From positions 1 through 64,000 of the forward strand of contig DEXK01000004.1 of assembly GCA_002364085.1 (NCBI GenBank): DNA of 64,000 nucleotides, read 5' to 3'. Every line of letters starts with the position of its first letter. Within the stretch, counting starts at the first letter, position 1. Below the pieces are notes generated by a model. That model was not told the origin of the DNA. It ran no database searches and saw only the letters and a program-made list of their open reading frames with translations. This document shows, in pieces, positions 36,901 to 44,987 of the stretch. The translations under genes and the position numbers were made by a program. The stretch comes from Balneolaceae bacterium UBA3186. Lineage in GTDB: Bacteria; Bacteroidota; Rhodothermia; Balneolales; Balneolaceae.

Positions 36901-38324
36901 AACATTTTTCCTTCTACGCCTTCAAGAAAGAGAATTGGGGCAAATACGATGAGTATGATTAATTGGCCGAAAAAAGCAGAATTCATCATGGTACTGCTGG
37001 CTTTGTAGGTAAGTTCATCCATTTGCTTCTTGCCAAACTTACTCTTGCCGGATTTTACTCTTTTTTCTATCTCGTGTACCGTTCCTTCCACAATGATGAC
37101 AGCCCCGTCAACGATAATTCCGAAATCTATGGCTCCAAGACTCATCAAGTTTGCCCAAACTCCGGTTACCTTCATCATAATAAAAGCAAAAAGTAGCGAT
37201 AAAGGGATAAGAGATGCAGTAACTAAACCGCCCCGTAAACTTCCGAGTAAGATCACTAAAACAAATACTACTATTAACGCCCCTTCAATTAAATTTTTGG
37301 AAACCGTACTTGTTGTTCGTGCAATAAGATTACTTCTATCCAAAAAGGGTTCAATTCTCAGCCCTTCCGGTAAAGATGTTTGCACACTTTCGATTCGCTC
37401 TTTTACATTTTGAATAACGTCATTAGGATTTGCTCCTTTAAGCATAAGAACCATTCCACCGACAGCTTCATGTCCATCTTGTGTAAAAGCTCCATATCGA
37501 GTTTGTGTACCAAATTGTACTTTTTCGGCAACGTCATTAATAAGAACAGGAATTCCATTTTCGTTCTTTATTACAATACTACCGATATCATCTAAAGATC
37601 GAATCAACCCTTCTCCTCGGATAAAATTCGCCATTTTATTTTTCTCGATGTAGGCTCCACCGGTATTTACATTGTTCATGGCAAGAGCGTCATACACTTC
37701 AGAAATTGTAATTCCAGTAGCATTCAATTTGTCAGGATCAATCGCCACTTCGTATTGTTTGATACTTCCACCAAACGAATTTACTTCTACTACACCATCA
37801 ACCAAGGTCATTTGACGTTTAACTATCCAGTCCTGAATAGTTCTCAATTCAGTAGGTGAATATTCATCTTCAAATCCTGGTTGTGGAACAATGGTATATT
37901 GATAGATTTCTCCTAATCCGGTTGTGATAGGTCCCATATTCGGGGAACCGAATTTCTCGGGGATGTCTTCTTTAACTTCATTGAGTTTTTCTTGCACTAA
38001 TTGTCGGGGCAGATAAGTACCCATGTCATCGTCAAAGACGATGGTAACTACCGAAAGACCGAATCTGGAAACGGATCTAATTTCAGATACACCGGGAAGA
38101 TTTCCCATTGCCAATTCTACAGGATAGGTCACAAATTGCTCGATATCTTCTGTTGCGAGATTTTCAGATACCGTTATTACTTGTACTTGATTATTAGTTA
38201 TATCCGGTACGGAACCCAAATTAATGGTCATCATGGAGTATGTTCCAACTCCAATTAAGGTTAAAATGAATAAGCCGATGATGAACTTATTCTTTATTGA
38301 GAACGATATTATTTTATTAATCAT
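33924..38324 (-). CDS. czcA: CzcA heavy-metal RND pump fused to a TolC-type channel domain
   Basis: A 1466-aa fusion. Residues 1-1040 are an RND pump with 12 helices and the HME-1 motif DFGIIVDGAVIIVEG in helix 4 (D, D and E of the Zn/Co/Cd type). The N-terminal IIKFS-like lead and FDLSLVRF-type strands are replaced by the Bacteroidota form. Residues about 1065-1466 are a TolC/CzcC-type outer-membrane channel (SLEQAVKKAMDNYPAIKAAQ, then YEYELGVRFPLLFWGN). Between them a hydrophobic stretch from about residue 1057 ends VVQAQ, like a signal peptide. Such CzcA-CzcC fusions are known in Bacteroidota. The operon partner is CzcB 23 bp downstream. Substrates are probably Zn, Co or Cd. Confidence 0.93.
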   Translation of the reverse strand: MINKIISFSIKNKFIIGLFILTLIGVGTYSMMTINLGSVPDITNNQVQVITVSENLATEDIEQFVTYPVELAMGNLPGVSEIRSVSRFGLSVVTIVFDDDMGTYLPRQLVQEKLNEVKEDIPEKFGSPNMGPITTGLGEIYQYTIVPQPGFEDEYSPTELRTIQDWIVKRQMTLVDGVVEVNSFGGSIKQYEVAIDPDKLNATGITISEVYDALAMNNVNTGGAYIEKNKMANFIRGEGLIRSLDDIGSIVIKNENGIPVLINDVAEKVQFGTQTRYGAFTQDGHEAVGGMVLMLKGANPNDVIQNVKERIESVQTSLPEGLRIEPFLDRSNLIARTTSTVSKNLIEGALIVVFVLVILLGSLRGGLVTASLIPLSLLFAFIMMKVTGVWANLMSLGAIDFGIIVDGAVIIVEGTVHEIEKRVKSGKSKFGKKQMDELTYKASSTMMNSAFFGQLIILIVFAPILFLEGVEGKMFRPMAFTFGYAVIGAIILCLTYVPMISSLVMKPSVNKNGWFARFEQALEKLSNKLIGALQRVYNPLLELALKRKLIVISAAVILFLGSLFTFSRMGGEFIPQLDEGDIAMQALIRPGSGLSEAIDISTKTQDILLNNFPEIKTVVSRIGVADIPTDPMPMDIADMAIILEKDKTKWTTVSSKDELIAKIKEKLNQELVGVNLVFSQPVELRFNELITGVREDVAVKLYGDDLEILAQKAEEMSTLIQTVPGVGDVNPEKTAGLPQMTVRYNRQKVAQYGLNITKLNDYVSTAFAGGTAGVVFEGERRFDLVVRFDEANRQSIEDLRSMYIDLPSGSQVPIEEIADISYQPGPMQISRDNTFRRTSVGINTRGRDVESVVNDIQQKLDAELELPVGYYITYGGEFENLQRAKSRLSIVVPIALFLIFILLYFALNSFSQSVMIYLAIPLAAIGGIFFLALRDMSFSISAGVGFIVLFGVAVLNGLVLISRFNSLKEEGVTDLKERILIGTKERLRPILLTAIAAIMGFTPMAFSASAGAEVQRPLATVVIGGLISATLLTLIILPVLYSFVEKRNLKKLKRKSITASVFLLMATGSLFMSGVVQAQPVQTTNLQELSLEQAVKKAMDNYPAIKAAQLEIESQQALRKTAWEIGDTRVFTGKEEVGNGADGIETKFGVSQEFDLLGIPSRLKLQKENEQLAEQSAELTYVQVELMVKQNWADVFSAKRKYNVLDKLFAQFTDISRAAELRLETEATSRLEYLSTLNQANKIKIQKEQAFRDYLSAVRKLNKWFEGDSLYTVKNVSVEELDEPINFNKDALNNHPYLTMMEQKVEVAEAVVKKDQSQFLPKFSASYGFQEIANQSGFYKYELGVRFPLLFWGNLGKTQSSKIQTNIARQNLNQAQKELNSMYNSMQENYLKWLNSWEYYKEEALPLAEEQRKGALTAYKEGAIDYVMFLQNIRDAIQIEVDSWDAFSNYLNSRYELEYYLNTSNK

Positions 38325-38496
38325 AAAAAATTAAAACTGTCCCTTTTCTCAGGGAGTGTTGAATAGAAATCAGATTTATAGAATTAGTTGTATAAACCTG
38401 TGTGAATATGAAGACTAAAAACTCTCGATAAGATGCAAGAAATACAGACTCCAGAGAGTCATATACATTTAGAGCTTTAGTAAATAAGGGGAGTGG

Positions 38497-38961
38497 CTAA
38501 TTCAGAAGAACAACTGTTGCTAAGGTGGTTATTTCTTGCTGTTCGATTATAGGTGGGATAAATACAGCTAGTTGTTTATTTGCTGAATTTGGCAGAATTG
38601 AAACCGACTGATAAAGATCATTGTTGATCTTCTGAATGGTTTTATTCTGGTCAAAACGATTAACTCTATTATCTTTGGCACAAGTTTCATCGAGTTCCAG
38701 ATCGTTGCAGTCTATACAATAATCAGAGTCAGAATGGAATTCAGCTTCAGTGTCAGAAAAAATAATATCTGCATGCAAATCACAGTCGGAAGCAATTCCA
38801 AAAGAAAGGGGGGAAGTTGATTCTATGTTAATATCCCCATTCGATTCAAAACAGTAGATCAATGAATCGGCAAAACCATGTACACTCAGGCTGTGTATGC
38901 TAAAGAATAGCAATAATGCTACTGAAGTAACTTTTATAATAGTATGTGAGTTCTTGATCAT
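38497..38961 (-). CDS. Small secreted Cys/Asp-rich protein before the czc operon
   Basis: A 154-aa protein with a signal peptide (KVTSVALLLFFSIHSLSVHG) and a cysteine/acidic cluster in the mature part: SDSDYCIDCNDLELDETC (residues about 77-94), plus YCFES and SDCDLHAD. A proline pair FIPPII sits near the C-terminus. The layout of HYC/YC, CxxC and PP recalls small secreted proteins that go with metal-efflux genes in Bacteroidota; I hold that comparison weakly. It is upstream of the CzcA-TolC gene and divergent from the copper operon. Periplasmic metal binding is inferred. Confidence 0.65.
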   Translation of the reverse strand: MIKNSHTIIKVTSVALLLFFSIHSLSVHGFADSLIYCFESNGDINIESTSPLSFGIASDCDLHADIIFSDTEAEFHSDSDYCIDCNDLELDETCAKDNRVNRFDQNKTIQKINNDLYQSVSILPNSANKQLAVFIPPIIEQQEITTLATVVLLN

Positions 38962-39027
38962 GATTTTTAAGTGAAACCAAAGATAAGATAAAAAAATTCA
39001 CATAACTTATATTTTCTTGTTTTAAAC

Positions 39028-39065
39028 TTGATGTATTTTGATGTAGTAGTATACTAGTTGATGTA
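39028..39065. promoter_or_regulatory. Three TTGATGTA repeats in helical phase
   Basis: TTGATGTA occurs at 39028-39035, 39038-39045 and 39058-39065. Starts differ by 10 and 20 bp, so all three lie on the same face of the helix. They sit between the divergent czc-side and copper-side genes (38961 and 39139), a proper place for an operator of a response-regulator-type activator. No such regulator gene is in the window. Confidence 0.6.
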
Positions 39066-39138
39066 TAAAATTTCTTATTTCCCGTATAGAATTTTTGAAG
39101 CACTTCTTAAATAAGTTTCTTTTTAGTATAATTGATTT

Positions 39139-39570
39139 GTGAAAATTTCAGCATCATATAAATTTATTTCAACTCTGTTGAGTTTAAGTATAATCTTAAG
39201 CTTCACGGTTTCTCTTTGTTCTATGAGCACTATGGAAGAAGTGTGTGAGCGGATGATGATGCATAGTTCAATGGAGATGACTGTAATGGGGCATGATGCC
39301 GGGCATCAGGATATGATGTATGAAAAGATGACCACAACTTCTTCCGATTGTGAAATGACCGTTGATTGTGATTGCATGACCGACAAAACCCTGATTGCTA
39401 CCATTGCACCAACTGTGGTTTTAAAGATCAGTACACTATCTTTTCAATTTACTTTTGAGGAGTTTTCTTCAGTTAATAGTGATCAAATACCAAGAAATTC
39501 TGACCTCACCTTAACAAATTCTTATTCGCCGCCACCTCTCTTTTTGGCGAATGAATCTTTCCTGATTTAG
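39139..39570 (+). CDS. Small secreted Met/His/Cys-rich protein, first gene of the copper operon
   Basis: A 143-aa protein beginning with GTG (39139) and a signal peptide (LSLSIILSFTVSLC). The mature N-half is very rich in Met and His (ERMMMHSSMEMTVMGHDAGH, residues about 37-56) and then Cys (SDCEMTVDCDCM), all copper-type ligands. A PPPLF block lies near the C-terminus. Like the divergent 38497-38961 gene it may belong to a small-secreted family linked to metal efflux. Likely a periplasmic copper-binding protein; this is inferred from composition and neighbours (cusA 167 bp downstream). Confidence 0.65.
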   Translation: MKISASYKFISTLLSLSIILSFTVSLCSMSTMEEVCERMMMHSSMEMTVMGHDAGHQDMMYEKMTTTSSDCEMTVDCDCMTDKTLIATIAPTVVLKISTLSFQFTFEEFSSVNSDQIPRNSDLTLTNSYSPPPLFLANESFLI

Positions 39571-39652
39571 GGATAACTACGTCCAATATTTATCATTTCT
39601 GTATTGCTCACTGTTGAAATTCAGTTCAGAAACCAGAGTGTATAAATAAATA

Positions 39653-39700
39653 TGTCATTTTAGACAGATCTAAATCTCGGGCATTCCACGCGAGATGACT
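39653..39700. repeat. Second copy of the TGTCAT-type dispersed repeat
   Basis: TGTCATTTT (39653) and GATGAC (39694-39699) form the outer arms; ATCTCG (39674-39679) and CGAGAT (39691-39696) form an inner inverted pair. Read on the minus strand, the wording GTCATCTCGCGTGGAATGCCC is the same repeat class as 15488-15567. It lies between the secreted protein gene and cusA, so cusA may have its own transcription start downstream. Confidence 0.65.
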
Positions 39701-39737
39701 TATAAAATTCATTCATAGTTATTCTTAAATCATACCA

Positions 39738-42700
39738 ATGTTAAATAAAACCATACGCTTTTTTCTCGAAAACAAATTAGTTGCAGTGTTACTGCTTCTT
39801 GTTCTGGTAGGATGGGGACTGGTTACCACCCCATTTTCATGGAATCTGGATTTTCTTCCAAAAGATCCTGTTCCTGTTGATGCTATTCCTGATCTGGGGG
39901 AAAACCAGCAAATTGTTTATACCGAGTGGGCAGGGCAATCACCACAAGATGTGGAAGACCAGATCACCTATCCATTAACTACTCAATTACTTACAGTTCC
40001 CGGAGTAAAAACAATTCGAAGTACCTCAATGATCGGGCTCTCCAGCATTTATGTGATCTTTGAGGAAGGTGTGGAATTTTACTGGAGTCGCTCGCGGATA
40101 CTGGAAAAATTGAATTCATTGGCTGCAGGGACACTTCCTCAAGATGTACAACCGGCTTTAGGACCGGATGCCACGGCGCTTGGACAGGTTTTCTGGTACA
40201 CAATAGAAGGAAGAGATAAAGAAGGAAATCCTGCGGGGGGCTGGGATCCTCAGGAACTGAGAAGTATTCAGGATTTTTATATAGGATATGCACTTTCAGG
40301 AGCGCAGGGAGTGGCGGAAGTTTCACCGATCGGAGGTTTCGTAAAAGAATATCAGATCGATGTGAATCCGAATGCCCTATTGAATTATAATATTTCTCTT
40401 GCTCAGGTTTTTGATGCGGTTCGCAAAACAAATGCGGATGTAGGGGCTCAAACCATTGAGATCAATAAAGTAGAGTATCTGGTTCGTGGATTAGGATACA
40501 TCGAGAACATCGAAGATATCGAAGAAACGGTGTTAAAGGTGGCTGATAATGTTCCAGTAAGGATCAAAGATGTTGCTTTTGTAACCACAGGTCCTGCTCA
40601 GCGTCGAGGAGCTTTAGATAAAGGAGGAGCAGATGCCGTTGGGGCTGTTGTAGTGGCGCGACAGGGAGCAAATCCTCAACAAGTGATCGACAATATCAAA
40701 GAGAAGATCAAAGAACTATCAAACGGTTTGCCTTCCAAAACGCTGGATGATGGCACGGTTTCTAAAGTTACGATTGTTCCGTTTTATGATCGTTCAGAAT
40801 TGATAGGGGAAACTTTAGGAACTTTGGAAGAAGCTTTGTCTCTCGAGATCCTGATCACCATTATTGTCATTGTGGTGATGGTAATGAACTTAAGGACTTC
40901 ATTTTTGATCTCAGCTATGTTGCCTGTTGCAGTCCTCATGACTTTCATTGCCATGAAATATGCTAATGTAGACGCAAACATAGTTGCGCTTTCAGGAATC
41001 GCTATTGCCATAGGTACCATTGTGGATATGGGTGTAATTCTTTCTGAAAATATGCTCCGGCATATGGAGAATATGAAAGAAGGAGACTCTCTGTTAGAAG
41101 TGATTTACACAGCCACGGTAGAAGTAGCTTCAGCAGTAATAACAGCGGTTTCAACAACTATCGTAAGTTTTCTTCCGGTCTTCACTATGATTGCTGCCGA
41201 AGGTAAATTGTTCAAACCTCTGGCTTATACAAAAACTTTCGCGCTTATCGCTTCCATCATTATTGCCATTACTTTGATTCCACCTTTTGCCCACTGGTTA
41301 TTTTCAATCAAGATCAGCAACAAGAAAATAAAATTAGTTTGGAATGGCTTATTGGTCATTTCTGGATTAGTGACCCTATTTACAGGTCCGGTTTGGGCAG
41401 CCTTTGCATTGATCGGCTTTGGGCTTATTAACGGAGCATCAACGTTTCTTGATTCTGAATATGAATCTAAAATTCCATTGCTCAATAATATTCTAAGTGT
41501 TGTGATTGTGACATGGTTGTTAGCAAAATACTGGCTTCCATTCGGACCTTCAGTAGCTCTAATATGGAATTTATTGTTTGTTGTGCTTTTGATCGGCGCA
41601 ATTCTGTGTTCGTTCTGGTTAGTGATCAAATATTATGATAAGCTTATTGCCTGGTGTTTGGATCATAAATTGGCCTTTCTTTCTATACCGACCTTCTTCA
41701 TTGTTCTGAGTATGATCATCTGGCTTGGATTTTCGAGTGTGTTCGGTTTTGTTGATAAGGGTTTTGATGCAATTGGAGTTGATGTCAATGAAACAAAAGT
41801 TTGGACAGCAGCTTCACGGACATTTCCGGGTTTAGGCAAAGAATTTATGCCGGCTTTGGATGAAGGTGCTTTTCTATTGATGCCAACTACATTACCCCAT
41901 GCCGGCATCGAAGAATCAAAAGATGTAGTTCGAAAAATTGACATGGCCGTCTCTTCCATCCCAGAGATTGAGAAAGTAGTGGGTAAACTTGGAAGAACAA
42001 ATTCGGCCTTGGATCCTGCACCTATATCCATGTATGAAAATGTGATCCAGTACAAATCAGAATATAAAACAGATGAAAATGGACGCAGAATTAGATTTAG
42101 GATTAATGAAGCAGGTATTTTCGAGCGAAATGAAAACGGTGAATTAATTCCTGATGAAGACGGCAAATACTTTCGTCAGTGGAGAGATCATATACAGTCA
42201 CCGGATGATATTTGGGATGAAATCGTAGCAGTAACCAGAATTCCGGGAACGACCTCAGCTCCGAAACTACAGCCCATTCAAACAAGATTGATCATGCTTC
42301 AGTCCGGGATGAGGGCTCCTATGGGAGTTAAAATAAAAGGCTCTGATCTTGAAACTATTGAGGATTTTGGTTTACAACTGGAAGAAGTTTTACGGGCTGT
42401 GCCGGGAGTAAAACCGCAGTCTGTATTTGCTGACCGAATCGTAGGTAAGCCTTACTTGGAAATTGATTGGGACAGGAAAAAATTAGCTCGATACGGACTT
42501 ACTATTCAGGATGTACAGAATTTTGCAATGGTAGGAATCGGAGGAATGCAGGTTTCTACTTCGGTGGAAGGTAGAGAGAGATACCCAATCCGGGTTCGCT
42601 ATGCCAGAGAATTAAGAAATGATCCTCAGGCAATTTCTAGAATGTTGGTTCCTACCAAATCCGGAGCTCAGATACCATTAGAGCAATTGGCAACGATTGA

Positions 42701-43496
42701 ATATCGGCAAGGACCACAAGCTATAAAAAGTGAAGACACCTTCCTTATCGGTTATGTGATCTTCGATAAACTGGATGGTATAGCAGAAGTCGATGTAGTT
42801 CGTAATGCTCAGAAATTGATATCAGAACGCATCGAAACCGGTTCACTGAAAGTTCCTGCAGGAATAAGTTTTGAGTTCGCCGGAAACTATGAAAATCAAG
42901 TTAGGGCAGAGAAACGATTAAGTATCATTTTACCGATCGCTCTCTTCGCTATCTTTCTGATCATGTATTTCCAGTTTAGATCTGCTGCTACTACCGGAAT
43001 GATCTTCACCAGTATTTTTGTGGCTTGGGCAGGAGGTTTTCTAATGATATGGTTGTACGGACAAGGCTGGTTCCTGAATTTCGAACTATTTGGACAAAAC
43101 CTCAGAGACCTCTTCCAAATGGGGACAGTGAACTTAAGTGTTGCCGTTTGGGTAGGATTTATTGCCTTGTTCGGGATTGCATCAGATGGCGGAGTAGTGA
43201 TGGCAACTTATCTGGATCAAATTTTTGATAAACAAAAACCAACCAATAAAGCAGAGATCAGATCAGCTGTGATCGAGGCAAGTTCACGAAGAATTCGCCC
43301 GACACTGATGACTACAGCAACAACCATTCTTGCGTTGATCCCAATACTTACTTCAACAGGTCGTGGAGCAGATATCATGGTGCCAATGGCGATTCCAAGT
43401 GTTGGAGGGATGTTACTTCAGGTAATCACACTATTTGTAGTGCCTGTGTTGTATGCCATTTGGAAAGAATTTCAATTAAAAAGGAGTTTGAAATGA
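39738..43496 (+). CDS. cusA: CusA-type Cu/Ag RND efflux pump
   Basis: A 1252-aa inner-membrane RND pump, about 200 aa longer than E. coli CusA. The three methionines of the CusA copper site are conserved in context: M715 (FLLMPTTLPH), M765 (PAPISMYENVI) and M853 (TRLIMLQSGM), equivalent to M573, M623 and M672. Helix 4 reads AIAIGTIVDMGVILSEN, the Cu/Ag form seen in Bacteroidota. The extra length is a membrane-helix-rich insertion at about residues 530-690 and a loop around residues 780-820 (ENGRRIRF, GKYFRQWRDH). Genes for the channel and the adaptor follow directly, so the complex is complete. Confidence 0.94.
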   Translation: MLNKTIRFFLENKLVAVLLLLVLVGWGLVTTPFSWNLDFLPKDPVPVDAIPDLGENQQIVYTEWAGQSPQDVEDQITYPLTTQLLTVPGVKTIRSTSMIGLSSIYVIFEEGVEFYWSRSRILEKLNSLAAGTLPQDVQPALGPDATALGQVFWYTIEGRDKEGNPAGGWDPQELRSIQDFYIGYALSGAQGVAEVSPIGGFVKEYQIDVNPNALLNYNISLAQVFDAVRKTNADVGAQTIEINKVEYLVRGLGYIENIEDIEETVLKVADNVPVRIKDVAFVTTGPAQRRGALDKGGADAVGAVVVARQGANPQQVIDNIKEKIKELSNGLPSKTLDDGTVSKVTIVPFYDRSELIGETLGTLEEALSLEILITIIVIVVMVMNLRTSFLISAMLPVAVLMTFIAMKYANVDANIVALSGIAIAIGTIVDMGVILSENMLRHMENMKEGDSLLEVIYTATVEVASAVITAVSTTIVSFLPVFTMIAAEGKLFKPLAYTKTFALIASIIIAITLIPPFAHWLFSIKISNKKIKLVWNGLLVISGLVTLFTGPVWAAFALIGFGLINGASTFLDSEYESKIPLLNNILSVVIVTWLLAKYWLPFGPSVALIWNLLFVVLLIGAILCSFWLVIKYYDKLIAWCLDHKLAFLSIPTFFIVLSMIIWLGFSSVFGFVDKGFDAIGVDVNETKVWTAASRTFPGLGKEFMPALDEGAFLLMPTTLPHAGIEESKDVVRKIDMAVSSIPEIEKVVGKLGRTNSALDPAPISMYENVIQYKSEYKTDENGRRIRFRINEAGIFERNENGELIPDEDGKYFRQWRDHIQSPDDIWDEIVAVTRIPGTTSAPKLQPIQTRLIMLQSGMRAPMGVKIKGSDLETIEDFGLQLEEVLRAVPGVKPQSVFADRIVGKPYLEIDWDRKKLARYGLTIQDVQNFAMVGIGGMQVSTSVEGRERYPIRVRYARELRNDPQAISRMLVPTKSGAQIPLEQLATIEYRQGPQAIKSEDTFLIGYVIFDKLDGIAEVDVVRNAQKLISERIETGSLKVPAGISFEFAGNYENQVRAEKRLSIILPIALFAIFLIMYFQFRSAATTGMIFTSIFVAWAGGFLMIWLYGQGWFLNFELFGQNLRDLFQMGTVNLSVAVWVGFIALFGIASDGGVVMATYLDQIFDKQKPTNKAEIRSAVIEASSRRIRPTLMTTATTILALIPILTSTGRGADIMVPMAIPSVGGMLLQVITLFVVPVLYAIWKEFQLKRSLK

Positions 43497-43507
43497 GACA
43501 AATATTT

Positions 43508-43726
43508 CAAAACAATTATTCAGCTTTAGGTAATGTGACGTTCCGACGCAGAGCATTGGAACGAGCTAAAGAATACAGTTCTGATACCCCTCGGATCAAA
43601 TCGGGAACCGCCGATTCGATAAGCTCCCCTAAAAGCGAGAATTACGAACAGTTTAAGAAAGCAAATCTCCCTTCTAAGAGACAAAAGGAAAAGTCCCCTC
43701 TTGAGAGGGGATTCAGGGGTGTGTTT
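43508..43726. repeat. Mosaic of dispersed repeats inserted before the TolC signal peptide
   Basis: This 219-bp segment is made of at least two inverted-repeat elements. One is CGTTCC (43539-43544) with GGAACG (43558-43563). The other is CCCCTCT (43695-43701) with AGAGGGG (43704-43710), followed by an ATTCAGGGGTGTGTTT tail. It has no stop codon in the cusA-coupled frame. See the finding on the tolC 5' end. Confidence 0.7.
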
Positions 43727-43729
43727 TAT

Positions 43730-44977
43730 ATGCTCATAATCCTGTTACTTTCTTCAACTCTAAACGCCCAATCCCTCCAAAGTTACCAACAGGAAGCAGC
43801 TCAGAATAATCCCGAGCTTAAAGCATCTTTCAACAGGTATTTATCAGAATTGGAAAGCAGACCTCAGGTTGGGTCATTACCTGATCCCGAAGTGGCATTC
43901 GCGTATTTTATTAGTCCGATTGAAACCAGAGTCGGACCGCAAAGAGCACGGATTTCGGTAACACAAATGTTTCCGTGGTTTGGAAGTTTGTCTGAAAAGA
44001 GGTCGGTATCTGAAGCGAATGCGAAAGCACAATTTGAACAATTTCAGGAGCAAAGGAATCGCATTTTCTATCAAATGGAAATGATCTGGAGCGATTTATT
44101 TGAAGTGGAGCAACAAATCAGAATTGCAGAAGAGAACCTCAGAATCATAAATACATTACTCGAAGTGAGTTTGAGTAGGTATGAAAATGGATTGACTTCG
44201 CAGGTTGATGTACTCAGGGCACAGATCGAACAAGAAGATCTTAAAACCCAAATCGAACTTCTGAAGGATAACCGTAGACTGCTAAAGGAGCGTTTTAATG
44301 AATTCAGAAATGTGGATGAAAGCTCAGAGGTTATTATTCCGGACAATCTCTCGGCATCAATGGCACTCAAGAACAAGGATGAACTCAAGTCAACTATCAT
44401 TCAGCAAAACCCGAATCTTAATAAACTCAGATATAGAGAAGAAGCTTCAAAGGAAATGGTGTCTTTAGCTGACAGAGAAGGAAAGCCTTCTTTCGGAATT
44501 GGTTTCGATTATATAGCTACAGGAGAGCGTACAGACGTTACAAATCTTTCGGATAACGGAAGAGATGCTTTTGTAGCCCGAGCCAGTTTTAAGATTCCGC
44601 TTTTCAGAAATAAATATAATGCAAAGGTGCAGCAGGCAGAATTGAACCTGAATTCGGTTCAGCAGGATATAATCACATTAGAAAATAAGCTGGAAACAGA
44701 TCTTTACACAGCACTCAGAGATCGAAGTGATGCTCAGAGAAGATTCAATTTATACGATACCAAACAAATTCAACGAGTTGAACAAGCCATTAACATAATG
44801 ATGGAATCCTATTCTTCTGACGCATCTGATTTCGAAGAAATACTAAGGTTGCAAAGAAAATTACTTGAGTATCAGCTAAAACGAATTCAAGCTAAAGCCG
44901 ATCTGTACATGGCGAACAGCTATATCAATTATCTCTCGGGCGTGAATAACATCACCGAAAACGAACTTAATTACTAA
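43730..44977 (+). CDS. TolC/CusC-type outer-membrane channel of the copper efflux system
   Basis: About 415 aa from the ATG at 43730, with a signal peptide MLIILLLSSTLNA|QS. The mature protein has two TolC-type helical repeats (SYQQEAAQNNPELKASFNRY, then VQQAELNLNSVQQDIITLEN) with the LPDPEVAFAYFISPIETRVG strand (quoted in part: LPDPEVAFAYFISP) and the FKIPLF strand. The same frame is open back to an ATG at 43493 that overlaps the cusA stop, but this would put 79 repeat-derived residues before the signal peptide. CusB follows at 10 bp. It completes the cusA-tolC-cusB set. Confidence 0.88.
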   Translation: MLIILLLSSTLNAQSLQSYQQEAAQNNPELKASFNRYLSELESRPQVGSLPDPEVAFAYFISPIETRVGPQRARISVTQMFPWFGSLSEKRSVSEANAKAQFEQFQEQRNRIFYQMEMIWSDLFEVEQQIRIAEENLRIINTLLEVSLSRYENGLTSQVDVLRAQIEQEDLKTQIELLKDNRRLLKERFNEFRNVDESSEVIIPDNLSASMALKNKDELKSTIIQQNPNLNKLRYREEASKEMVSLADREGKPSFGIGFDYIATGERTDVTNLSDNGRDAFVARASFKIPLFRNKYNAKVQQAELNLNSVQQDIITLENKLETDLYTALRDRSDAQRRFNLYDTKQIQRVEQAINIMMESYSSDASDFEEILRLQRKLLEYQLKRIQAKADLYMANSYINYLSGVNNITENELNY

Positions 44978-44987
44978 ATAAATTATC

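Noticed and set aside
41663..42166. 167-aa minus-strand frame opposite cusA
   Set aside because: Shadow of the conserved CusA methionine-site region; no independent support.
43460..43729. 90-residue N-terminal extension of the TolC protein
   Set aside because: It translates dispersed repeats and cusA 3' bases, and would bury the signal peptide that starts at 43730.
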